Shown: positions 16,285-24,140 of the stretch, piece by piece | How the letters are laid out: each line of letters begins with the position of its first letter | How positions within the stretch are numbered: the stretch's first letter is position 1 | Notes under the pieces: generated by a model | The model's input: the letters and a program-made list of their open reading frames with translations, nothing else | Database searches by the model: none | Told to the model about the DNA's origin: nothing | Assembly: GCA_025355725.1 (NCBI GenBank) | Contig: JANXZC010000053.1 | Span: 1-38,673 of the forward strand | Direction: 5' to 3' | Origin: Syntrophus sp. (in: bacteria) | Lineage (GTDB): Bacteria > Desulfobacterota > Syntrophia > Syntrophales > UBA8958 | DNA length: 38,673 bases | Program-made: the position numbers and the translations under genes

Positions 16285-17270
16285 TTATTATTCTCCCTCG
16301 ATGTAAACTCCTGGATGGTGGCGTCGATCCCTTCTAGCAGAGACCATTTCGCTCTCCATCCGGTTAATTTTGTATATTGGTGTGTATCAGCAACAAAGTG
16401 GCGAAATTCAATCGGTGATAGGAGCGACGGGGGGGTGATGTTTACGACGGGCACACGCTTACCTGTCTTGAGTGCCACGCGCTCCGCAACTAAGTTGATT
16501 GCCTGCAAGATTGTATGGCCTTCGCCGCTGCCAATAACAAAATGTTTGCCGGTGATGTTGTCTCTATTCGCCACTCCCGCTAAAAAAGCCTTTGCAACAT
16601 CTTCAATGTACACATAGTCGCGCAGGTATTTGCCATCGCCATAAACTGTCAGCACCTGCCCCTGGAGGGCCTTCCTTATCATCATGTTCAATACGCCCCT
16701 GTCGGCGCTGCTGCTTTTTGGACCAGGACCATAAACATTTGCCAGTCGAAGCACAATTCCTCTTACTATTCCATTATGCGTATAATGTTTCAGGTAATTC
16801 TCTGCTATCAATTTATGCAGGTCGTAGACAGTTATGGGGTGATCGGAGCAATCCTCATTTACAGGCAGGTGTTCGATTAATCCGATTTCCGTAACCGTAC
16901 CTGAAAACAGGACTACAGGGTTCAGTTTCTTTTCCCTGCACGTTTCAAGCAAGTGCAGCATTGGCATAACATTGATGTTCAAATCTGCCTGAGGATCTTG
17001 TTCCGCAACATAAACACTTGTTTGTGCTGCAAAATGAAAAACAATATCTACATTCTCAAGCAAGCTTTCCCAAATTATACGTTCACGAATATCTCCCTTA
17101 ATATCATGGAAAGTAAATGTTCCAACTAGAGGGACAAACTGAACACCAGGGCGATCAACTCTGATAATGTGGCAATCTGTCGCAGCCAGCTGTGTAATTA
17201 AGTTTGTTGCCAGGTAGCCAGCGCCGCCGGTTATCAGAATATTTTTATTATGGAAGCAACTTAAATTCAT
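16281..17270 (-). CDS. NAD-dependent epimerase/dehydratase (sugar nucleotide SDR)
   Basis: A 329-residue extended SDR with a GGAGYLATNL nucleotide-binding loop (YLA in place of the usual FIG), a VFHFAAQTSVYVAEQDP strand and VVLFSGTVTEIG as the Ser/Thr segment. The catalytic YxxxK appears as YDLHK, and LANVYGPG and YIEDVAKAFLAGV complete the fold. It probably makes or epimerises a nucleotide sugar in the same pathway as the adjacent RmlC-like epimerase and aminotransferase. Four-base overlaps join it to both neighbours. Confidence 0.84.
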   Translation of the reverse strand: MNLSCFHNKNILITGGAGYLATNLITQLAATDCHIIRVDRPGVQFVPLVGTFTFHDIKGDIRERIIWESLLENVDIVFHFAAQTSVYVAEQDPQADLNINVMPMLHLLETCREKKLNPVVLFSGTVTEIGLIEHLPVNEDCSDHPITVYDLHKLIAENYLKHYTHNGIVRGIVLRLANVYGPGPKSSSADRGVLNMMIRKALQGQVLTVYGDGKYLRDYVYIEDVAKAFLAGVANRDNITGKHFVIGSGEGHTILQAINLVAERVALKTGKRVPVVNITPPSLLSPIEFRHFVADTHQYTKLTGWRAKWSLLEGIDATIQEFTSRENNK

Positions 17271-17725
17271 TTGATCGCCGGCCCTGTTATCCAGTCATAT
17301 CCAATTTCTACGTGATCATGCGGAATCCTGCCCTCATCCTCTGGATTGTAAACATTAGATGTTAAGTAGAACAGGTGGGCTGGCCCGCTAATACATTTAC
17401 AACCGTGAGACACGCCAGGTGGAATGCGCAGAACTCCCGCCGTTTGGTTTTCACCCATGAAAAGTTCCATCATTACTTTATAGCTCGACGAGTCAGGACG
17501 TGCGTCATTTAAGGCTACTTTCAAAACCCCCCCCGCTACATACCACCAGTCTACTTGCTTTTGGTGAATATGCCAAGCCTTCGCAACACCGGTGTACATT
17601 AATGAATGGCTCCATTGACCGAACCCCTCTTTAAAAAAGTCGTCTGTATTGCGGATGATTTCCCGGAAGAAGCCCCGCTCGTCGGTGTGGGTGATCAGCT
17701 CTTTGAAGATGACGCCTTCAATCAT
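17267..17725 (-). CDS. RmlC-like sugar epimerase (dTDP-4-dehydrorhamnose 3,5-epimerase family)
   Basis: A 152-residue single-domain cupin. The DERGFFREIIRNTD start, a WSHSLMYTGVAKAWHIHQKQVDWWYVAGGVLKVAL core with the histidines expected in the active site (H-x-H), and IPPGVSHGCKCI match RmlC-type epimerases. These invert stereocentres next to a 4-keto group of a nucleotide sugar. It is shorter than canonical RmlC (about 180 residues), so it may be an isomerase or epimerase subgroup with a different sugar. It overlaps both neighbours by 4 bases. Confidence 0.78.
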   Translation of the reverse strand: MIEGVIFKELITHTDERGFFREIIRNTDDFFKEGFGQWSHSLMYTGVAKAWHIHQKQVDWWYVAGGVLKVALNDARPDSSSYKVMMELFMGENQTAGVLRIPPGVSHGCKCISGPAHLFYLTSNVYNPEDEGRIPHDHVEIGYDWITGPAIK

Positions 17726-18831
17726 CTTTTTTTCTCCATGAATTCGATGATCGTCGACCCTACGGTCTGCACTTCTGTTTCTGTTAATTCCGGATACATA
17801 GGCAGGGAAAGTACTTCACAAGCCGCCTTTTCCGTTTCTGCCATGCCATCGCCACAACGAATGCGTCCGCAGTAAGCCGGCTGTAGGTGGACGGGAACGG
17901 GATAGTGAATCAGGGAACCGATGCCCCGCTTCTTCAGGAAAGTCTGGAGGGCGTCTCTTCTGCGGGAACGTACCACGTAAAGATGAAAGACGTGGCTTCC
18001 TTGGGGACGAGGTCTGGGCAACGTCAAATCTGTACCGTTAAGTAGACTGTTATAGCTCTCGGCGATGACGCCCCGCCGGGTGTTATCGATGTTCAGATCA
18101 GTGAGCTTCACCCGCAGAATAGCCGCCTGGATCTCGTCGAGGCGGGAGTTGCCGCCGGGAATGGAACTAATATATCGTTCGGCCCATCCGTATTCCCTAA
18201 GCAGTCGGCAGCGCCCGGCAAGCTCCGTATCGCTTGCCGTCACCATGCCCCCGTCACCATAGGCGCCGAGGTTCTTCGTCGGGTAAAAGCTGAAACAGGC
18301 CATATCGCCCCAGGCGCCCACGGGCCTGCCCAGGTAGGTCGCCCCGTGGGCCTGTGCGCAATCTTCTATAACGAAGATTCCCCTTGGGCGGGTGATATGG
18401 AGGATGGCAGTCATGTTTGCAGGCTGTCCGTAGAGGTGGACGGGGATAACAGCCTTGGTATGGGGAGTAATGGCTGATTCCAGTTTGTCAGTATCCATGG
18501 TGTAATAATCAGGTTCAATATCCACCAGGACAGGGACAGCTCCGGCCGCCTCGATAGCCGCAACCGTGGCCACGGCCGTATGGGATACGGTAATGACTTC
18601 ATCACCTACGCCAATGCCGCAGGCTTTTAAGGCTATATGGATAGCCTCCGTACCGCTGCCCACACCGATACCGTTGGTGCAGCCGACGTAAGCGGCAAAT
18701 TCACCTTCAAAGGCTGTAACCTCTTTTCCCAGAATATACCATCCATCTTCCAATACCTTAAGCACGGCTTTATCTAAGGCTTCTTTCCGTGTTCGATATG
18801 AGGCGAGAGGATTGCTTGCGGGAATCATCAT
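17722..18831 (-). CDS. DegT/DnrJ/EryC1/StrS-family sugar aminotransferase
   Basis: A PLP-dependent aminotransferase of 369 residues that adds an amino group to a keto nucleotide sugar. Family motifs are the YVGCTNGIGVGSGTEAIHIAL segment, DEVITVSHTAVAT, VIEDCAQAHGA, and SFYPTKNLGAYGDGG with the PLP-binding lysine, then PGGNSRLDEIQAAIL. The frame stays open to 18864, but I choose the ATG at 18831: it has a GGAGGT ribosome site 9 bases upstream and forms the ATGA overlap seen throughout this run. With the oxidoreductase-acetyltransferase fusion at 22381 it resembles a WbpB/WbpE/WbpD-type route to an acylamido sugar. Confidence 0.9.
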   Translation of the reverse strand: MMIPASNPLASYRTRKEALDKAVLKVLEDGWYILGKEVTAFEGEFAAYVGCTNGIGVGSGTEAIHIALKACGIGVGDEVITVSHTAVATVAAIEAAGAVPVLVDIEPDYYTMDTDKLESAITPHTKAVIPVHLYGQPANMTAILHITRPRGIFVIEDCAQAHGATYLGRPVGAWGDMACFSFYPTKNLGAYGDGGMVTASDTELAGRCRLLREYGWAERYISSIPGGNSRLDEIQAAILRVKLTDLNIDNTRRGVIAESYNSLLNGTDLTLPRPRPQGSHVFHLYVVRSRRRDALQTFLKKRGIGSLIHYPVPVHLQPAYCGRIRCGDGMAETEKAACEVLSLPMYPELTETEVQTVGSTIIEFMEKKR

Positions 18832-20045
18832 ACGACATGAACCTCCGGTACGTAGAGTATCCATTTGCCGCCGGCGGCTGTGAATGCCTGCTCCTTGGCC
18901 ATGATCTCTTCAGCATGATTCCAGCCAAAGAGAAGCGCATAATCGGGATAATGAGCCTTGAACTCCTCGTAAGGCCGAACGGGAATATGAACCCCGGGAC
19001 TGTATTTCCCCTGTTTGATAGGGGTGGTATCGCTGATATATTCCAGGAGATCCGGCGTGATGCCACAGAAGTTGGTCACTGTTGTGCTCTTTGACGTTGC
19101 GGCGTAGGCGGCAACCCGTTTCCCCTGCTTTTTCAAGTCTTTTAGAAGGGTCATGAGGTCTTGCCGTGATTTCTCCACATGACTGCGAAACTTTTCGTAG
19201 GTTTCCCTTTGATCCAACTTTTGCGCCTTTTCCCTTTCCTCTAAATTTCGAACGGCCGAGGAGACAGGATAGGCGCCACGGTGTGATATGACGTAGCGCA
19301 TCGATCCGCCATGGACGTTCTGCGGCTGAACATCGACAACGTCCATGTCATATTTGGAAAATAGATAACGGACGGAGGACAGAGAAAAATAGAAGGCATG
19401 CTCGTCGTAGATCTGATCATAAGATGTCTTCTCGATGATATCTCCCAGATAGGGATCTTCAAAAATAACATATCCCTCCGGTTTCATGAGGATCTTGATG
19501 CCCGCAACAACGGAGTGAAGGTAGGGAATATGACACATGACATTTGCCCCGAGAAAAACATCGGCTTGACCATGAAGATTTACGATTTCCCTGGCCAGCG
19601 TTTCATCAAAAAAACGGCAGATCGTCTGTACGCCATTTTCCCGTGCGACCTCGGCAACATTCGCCGAGGGCTCAATGCCAAGATGCCGGATGCCTGCCTT
19701 GGCGAAATGTTGAAGCATTATACCATCGTTGCTTCCAATTTCCACGATAAAGGGGTCGCTTTTCCCAAGGTATCGTTCTTGCGCAAGAAAAGCGAGGGAC
19801 TGAAAATGATCAGCCATTCTTACGGATGTTGAAGAAAAGAAGGCGTAATTTTCATGAAACATCCGCTCCCGGTCAACAAGTTCTGTGAGTTGAACCATCT
19901 TGCAGCGGTCACAGAAACCTACCTTGAGTTCAAAAAAGTATTCCGCCGAGAACTTTGCGGTAGTGAGAAAACCGTTAGCGATCGGCATTCTGCCGAAGGA
20001 GATGAAAGGTTTTATACTTTGCGAGCAAACTAGACAAGGCGTCAT
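18828..20045 (-). CDS. SAM-dependent sugar C-methyltransferase (NovU/TylCIII-like)
   Basis: A 405-residue three-part methyltransferase. An N-terminal zinc-binding domain carries CLVCSQS and CDRCKMVQL pairs (residues 4-50). The SAM domain follows (IVEIGSNDGIMLQHFAKAGIRHLGIEPS, about residues 97-124). The C-terminal domain includes EDPYLGDIIEKTSYDQIYDEHAFYFS and the GKRVAAYAATSKSTTV segment. This architecture is typical of enzymes that methylate carbon 3 or 5 of 4-keto deoxy-sugars. It predicts a branched sugar in the final glycan. Four-base overlaps link it to both neighbours. Confidence 0.86.
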   Translation of the reverse strand: MTPCLVCSQSIKPFISFGRMPIANGFLTTAKFSAEYFFELKVGFCDRCKMVQLTELVDRERMFHENYAFFSSTSVRMADHFQSLAFLAQERYLGKSDPFIVEIGSNDGIMLQHFAKAGIRHLGIEPSANVAEVARENGVQTICRFFDETLAREIVNLHGQADVFLGANVMCHIPYLHSVVAGIKILMKPEGYVIFEDPYLGDIIEKTSYDQIYDEHAFYFSLSSVRYLFSKYDMDVVDVQPQNVHGGSMRYVISHRGAYPVSSAVRNLEEREKAQKLDQRETYEKFRSHVEKSRQDLMTLLKDLKKQGKRVAAYAATSKSTTVTNFCGITPDLLEYISDTTPIKQGKYSPGVHIPVRPYEEFKAHYPDYALLFGWNHAEEIMAKEQAFTAAGGKWILYVPEVHVV

Positions 20046-22360
20046 CGTGTTACCTCTTTATTTAAATTAGTATCTATTGTGGTATTCCATTCCGGGATTT
20101 TGATATTGCCTATAGCCAATTCATATATCTTTTGGAGCTCATGATGCTCCGGGAAGACAAAAAGTGCTTCCCTGATAGCTTTCAGGAGATCCGTCAGATG
20201 AAAATAAAAAAGATTGGGTGTATTTCCCTTTAGGTCGTGTTGATAAGTTCTACCATCCCATGTTTGGTAGTAAACACCATTCTTCAGCAACTGAATCAGA
20301 CGATTTATTTCATAATTCAGTTGCACGGTCCAGCGCTGCCTGAAGCAACGTAGGATCTCCCGGGTTAAATATTCCTTGCGTTCAGGTGGGAGTGTTGAAT
20401 GATTGACCAGGTCACAATGGGCGTATGTAAACCGGCAAAAGGGCAGGGTTAGGCCTTCCTCAAGGTATATTGGGTCCAGCGATTGTATCACATCTGCATG
20501 ATGTGCATCTAAGCTTAAATTATAATTTCTAGTAAGGTGCCTTATGAAGAGAACATCATCTATCTGGACGATCTTTCCCAGTAAGGCTACTTCCGCAAGA
20601 AACAGGTTGTCATGAGCGTAACAGTTTTTACGTAAAGCGTGAGTCTTTCTCATATAAGAACGCCTGAAAAGTCCATAAAAGGCATTGCACATCTGGAGTT
20701 CCCATATAACGTGCAGGAAGCGATCATAGGGATCATCCGAGTCCGCCTTAACGGAATCGGCGCCTAATCCTAACAAAACGCCTTTTTCATTATAAACCGT
20801 TGACTTCGGATATACTAGAGCAATCGAGTCATCAGTGTCTATGGTTGCCAGACAGCGGCTTATAAAAGATTTTTCCAAACGATCATCATAGGAACCCCAC
20901 ATAAAATAGGGTGCTGTGGATAATTCGATCATCCTGGTAAAATTATGGGCTCCTATGTAATTAATTTGATCACCGCTATCGACGTATTTCACTCGCTTAT
21001 CCAGCTTCTGATAACAGTGTCCGATTTCTCTGACGAAGGGATCTGCCCCATGATTGGAAATGATGAGTTCGAAATTTTGAAAATCCTGAGCTAGGATGGA
21101 TTCAACGGAGTCCGTTAACATCATGCCGCCGCTGTACAAGGGCAAACCAATCGTTACAACAGGACTTTTTTTGATATGGACAGACGGCTGTTTTGACCTT
21201 TTACCGGCTCCCGCCGGATTATCTCTAACGTAACCGTATCTCAACGCATGCTTCATACTGATCTGTTCAATGTTCCATCTGAACTCTGGTGACCAGTCGT
21301 GGACAGTGGGGAATCGGCCATAATTATTGGCATTTCTTTTAACTTTGAGAACCTCCGAAACGCGGGAGGAAGAAAAACCCTTTAAATTTAAAAAATCGAA
21401 CAATTTACGGAGAGACTGGATATTGCCAAAAAGATCTTCAAAGCGAAGAACCGTGAACCTGTTTTGATCAAGGTTTTCTGTCGCCTTTTCAATGAGGTTA
21501 TAGAACTCATTCCACAGCCAGCAGATTTTATCTACCTGGCTCCGTTTTTTCCATTGGATATAGGTGTCAGTATCCTTTGATGGAGCAAATCGATATGTAT
21601 CGTCTTCATGTCCGTGATAAAAGTTTTGAAAAAGCGCAGAGCGGGCGAAAGTAAGGGGATCCCGAACAAGAATGACGAATTTGGATTTAGGAATTGTCTC
21701 TGCCAAGACATCGGAAAAAGCGGTAATGGCCGGCGATGTCTCTCCAAAGACAAAGCCCTCTTTTGATGTTTGCTGAATAAGTGAATAATGATAACTGGAT
21801 AAAAATTCTTTCTTATCGATCCTGTTCCAGAATGCCTCCAAAGACCCCTGTCCCATCTCTGGCTGGGATGTGTGGAATGATCTGACATTTTCTGCGGTGT
21901 TTAGCACCTCATGCAATGTTTTGCTGCCGCACCGACCGGAAGAAAGAACGAAGAAAGATTCTGCATTAAGAACTTCTGATGGCACGGTCCTATTCACTCC
22001 TTGGCAGGTCTGTATTTTGATGTCCTTTAAAAATAACCCAAGTTCCTGATCCTGGGGAACGTTTGCCACTGCCATTTCCATGTACGGAATAAACTGTGAT
22101 GTCTCGCCTTGTTTATTTAACAAATCGTATAAATTCATCAGTCCATCTTTATGTACAGGATCAATAGACAGGATTTTTTTGAAAATATCTTGGGCAAGAT
22201 CATTCTGTCCTTCAAAAAACAGAATAACGGCAAGGTTGTTGAGAGCCTCCAAGTGATAAGGATTAATTTTTATGATAGACAAGAAGCAACCCTTCGCTTC
22301 TTGCAAATTGCCTTTAATGTAACTCTTCTTACCGCTTATGATTAAATCTTCGATATTCAT
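20042..22360 (-). CDS. TPR - sulfotransferase-like - GT2 glycosyltransferase fusion protein
   Basis: A 772-residue, apparently soluble protein with three regions. Residues 1-110 are TPR-like (AKGCFLSIIKINPYHLEALNNL). Residues about 134-385 look like a sulfotransferase: SFFVLSSGRCGSKTLHEVL resembles the 5'-phosphosulfate loop and KFVILVRDPLTFARSALF resembles the 3'-phosphate-binding motif, with Arg233 and Ser241 placed as expected. Residues about 400-650 are a family 2 glycosyltransferase (VVTIGLPLYSGGMMLTDSVESIL, then APYFMWGSYDDRLEKSFI with an acidic motif). The last ~120 residues are helical and unassigned. If both domains work, one protein would transfer and sulfate a sugar. It is the second gene of the coupled run. 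Confidence 0.75.
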   Translation of the reverse strand: MNIEDLIISGKKSYIKGNLQEAKGCFLSIIKINPYHLEALNNLAVILFFEGQNDLAQDIFKKILSIDPVHKDGLMNLYDLLNKQGETSQFIPYMEMAVANVPQDQELGLFLKDIKIQTCQGVNRTVPSEVLNAESFFVLSSGRCGSKTLHEVLNTAENVRSFHTSQPEMGQGSLEAFWNRIDKKEFLSSYHYSLIQQTSKEGFVFGETSPAITAFSDVLAETIPKSKFVILVRDPLTFARSALFQNFYHGHEDDTYRFAPSKDTDTYIQWKKRSQVDKICWLWNEFYNLIEKATENLDQNRFTVLRFEDLFGNIQSLRKLFDFLNLKGFSSSRVSEVLKVKRNANNYGRFPTVHDWSPEFRWNIEQISMKHALRYGYVRDNPAGAGKRSKQPSVHIKKSPVVTIGLPLYSGGMMLTDSVESILAQDFQNFELIISNHGADPFVREIGHCYQKLDKRVKYVDSGDQINYIGAHNFTRMIELSTAPYFMWGSYDDRLEKSFISRCLATIDTDDSIALVYPKSTVYNEKGVLLGLGADSVKADSDDPYDRFLHVIWELQMCNAFYGLFRRSYMRKTHALRKNCYAHDNLFLAEVALLGKIVQIDDVLFIRHLTRNYNLSLDAHHADVIQSLDPIYLEEGLTLPFCRFTYAHCDLVNHSTLPPERKEYLTREILRCFRQRWTVQLNYEINRLIQLLKNGVYYQTWDGRTYQHDLKGNTPNLFYFHLTDLLKAIREALFVFPEHHELQKIYELAIGNIKIPEWNTTIDTNLNKEVTR

Positions 22361-22380
22361 ATCAACTCTCGTTGACCAAG

Positions 22381-23973
22381 TTATGCAGAAATCAGACCAG
22401 CGGGAGTTTTCTCAAAGCTCTTTTTACATGCAGGACACCGCAATAATTTTGCAAGCTTTTCGCCGCAGATGCAGGCCCAGCCAATTTGTTTGGCCGGATT
22501 GCCGACCATCAGGGCGTGATCGGGAACATCTTTGGTAATGACCGCTCCGGCGCCGACGAATGCATATTTACCGATGGTATGGCCGCAGACGATGGTGCAG
22601 TTTGCTCCCAGGGTTGCGCCTTTCTTGACGAGGGTAGGGCGGACTTGGTCCATCTTGGAGATTTCGGCGCGGGGGTTATAGATATTGGTAAAGACCATGG
22701 AAGGGCCGCAGAAGACGCCGTCTTCCAGGGTGACACCTTTGTAAACGCTGACGTTGTTCTGGATCTTGCAGTGATCGCCGATATTGACATCAGGTCCGAT
22801 GACGACATTTTGACCGATATTGCAGATATCACCGATGGTAGTGCCGGATAAAACGTGGGAGAAATGCCATATTTTAGCCCCTTTGCCAATATGAACGCCG
22901 TCATCGATAATTGCCGTCTCGTGAACGAAGGCATCTTTGGGTGGCGAGAATTTGACGGTTTTAGAGGAGGCCATGATGGAGATTGGTACGTCCTTCTCCT
23001 TCATGGATTTCTGACTCAACTCCAAAACATGAAGGACCCGCAGGCCTTCCTCGCCAGAGGTGAAGGGTTGCTCTCCGGTTGTAATCGCCCCAATAAACGC
23101 CAGGCATTCCGCCTTCAATGGTTCTTCCCATTGATCGGAGAGACTGACGGCGACGGCCGCAGCTTTTTCCGCAATGGGCAGCCCGTCTTTCCAATTGATG
23201 ATATGGGGATATAGCACAAGCTTTTCATCGACAGCCTGGGTGTCGTCAAAGACGAGCATCCCCTGGCTTCCCACGACGACCAGACGCTGCTCCTTGTAAG
23301 GATTCAGCCAGCTCACGAAGATGTGGGCGCCGATTCCTGAGGGAAACTTGAGGTTCGTCATGGTGACGTCGGCGATCGAGGCATGGAGAAAATTACTGCC
23401 CACGGCGTCTACATAAGAGGGATCTTCACCGACAATGCTGAGGATCAGGGATATGTCATGGGGGGCAAAGGACCAGAGGATGTTTTCTTCCCGACGAATC
23501 TTCCCGAGACTCAGACGGCGGGAATATATATATTGAAGACGGCCAATCATTCCATCAGCAATCATTTTCTTGAGTTTGACGACCCCCTGGTGGTAATGAA
23601 GAATATGACCGACGAAAAGGATTTTCCCGGCGATACGGGCCTTTGCGACTAATTGGCGTCCCTCGTTATAGGTCACGGCCAGCGGCTTCTCGACGAAAAC
23701 GTGCTTCCCGGCTTCAAGGGCCTGGGCAGCAAGGGCGAAATGGGTAATCGCCGGCGTAGCGATGACCACCGCCGTAATGGACGGATCATTTAGCGCGCCG
23801 TCAAGCTGATCAATGCAGGAAACATCGGGGTAGTCTTTGCGCATTTGGGCTTGTATTTTCCGGTCCCCATCGCAAATGAGTTTTAAAACTCCTAATTGAT
23901 GGAAATTACGTACGAGATTTTTCCCCCAGTAACCGGCGCCAATTACGGCAATCTGTATATTGCTTTTTTTCAT
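22381..23973 (-). CDS. Gfo/Idh/MocA oxidoreductase fused to hexapeptide-repeat acetyltransferase
   Basis: A 530-residue bifunctional protein. Residues 1-330 are an NAD(P)-dependent sugar oxidoreductase ([15 protein letters not shown] Rossmann loop, [10 protein letters not shown] with the catalytic EKP at 95-97). Residues about 343-500 form a left-handed beta-helix acyltransferase ([42 protein letters not shown]). The C-terminus has a small cysteine cluster ([17 protein letters not shown]). WbpB oxidises C3 of UDP-GlcNAcA and WbpD N-acetylates the resulting amine; here the two activities are joined, and the DegT gene downstream would supply the WbpE aminotransferase step. An AAGGAGGA ribosome site lies rather far (14 bases) from the ATG. 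Confidence 0.85.
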   Translation of the reverse strand: MKKSNIQIAVIGAGYWGKNLVRNFHQLGVLKLICDGDRKIQAQMRKDYPDVSCIDQLDGALNDPSITAVVIATPAITHFALAAQALEAGKHVFVEKPLAVTYNEGRQLVAKARIAGKILFVGHILHYHQGVVKLKKMIADGMIGRLQYIYSRRLSLGKIRREENILWSFAPHDISLILSIVGEDPSYVDAVGSNFLHASIADVTMTNLKFPSGIGAHIFVSWLNPYKEQRLVVVGSQGMLVFDDTQAVDEKLVLYPHIINWKDGLPIAEKAAAVAVSLSDQWEEPLKAECLAFIGAITTGEQPFTSGEEGLRVLHVLELSQKSMKEKDVPISIMASSKTVKFSPPKDAFVHETAIIDDGVHIGKGAKIWHFSHVLSGTTIGDICNIGQNVVIGPDVNIGDHCKIQNNVSVYKGVTLEDGVFCGPSMVFTNIYNPRAEISKMDQVRPTLVKKGATLGANCTIVCGHTIGKYAFVGAGAVITKDVPDHALMVGNPAKQIGWACICGEKLAKLLRCPACKKSFEKTPAGLISA

Positions 23974-24071
23974 ATGGGATGTTTTATCCTCCTTTATATA
24001 TGTTACCCATTATCAGAAAAGAAGATTTGTGGCAATTCAATCTGATATCATGTGGTTGCTAGTTATTTAGA

Positions 24072-24097
24072 TTATCGGCGGATTTTTCAAAACAGTA
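24072..24097 (-). promoter_or_regulatory. Possible sigma-28 promoter of the coupled sugar operon
   Basis: On the minus strand a perfect -10 box GCCGATAA is preceded at 10 bases, rather than the ideal 11, by TACTGTTT, which matches 6 of 8 bases of the -35 consensus. It lies about 100 bases upstream of the oxidoreductase-acetyltransferase gene that starts the run. The off-by-one spacing keeps this tentative. Confidence 0.38.
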
Positions 24098-24118
24098 TTT
24101 CAACTGTACGGTTCAAGA

Positions 24119-24137
24119 CAATAAATCCCATTTATTG
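24119..24137 (-). terminator. Inverted repeat just after a glycosyltransferase gene, weak terminator candidate
   Basis: CAATAAAT and ATTTATTG form perfect 8-bp arms around GGG, starting 3 bases after the stop codon of the upstream gene. The stem is A/T-rich and no long T run follows, so it may instead protect the 3' end or act as a protein site. Confidence 0.3.
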
Positions 24138-24140
24138 ACC

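Noticed and set aside
18832-18864. Earlier start for the DegT aminotransferase at 18864
   Set aside because: The ATG at 18831 has a well-placed GGAGGT and keeps the ATGA overlap pattern of the operon.
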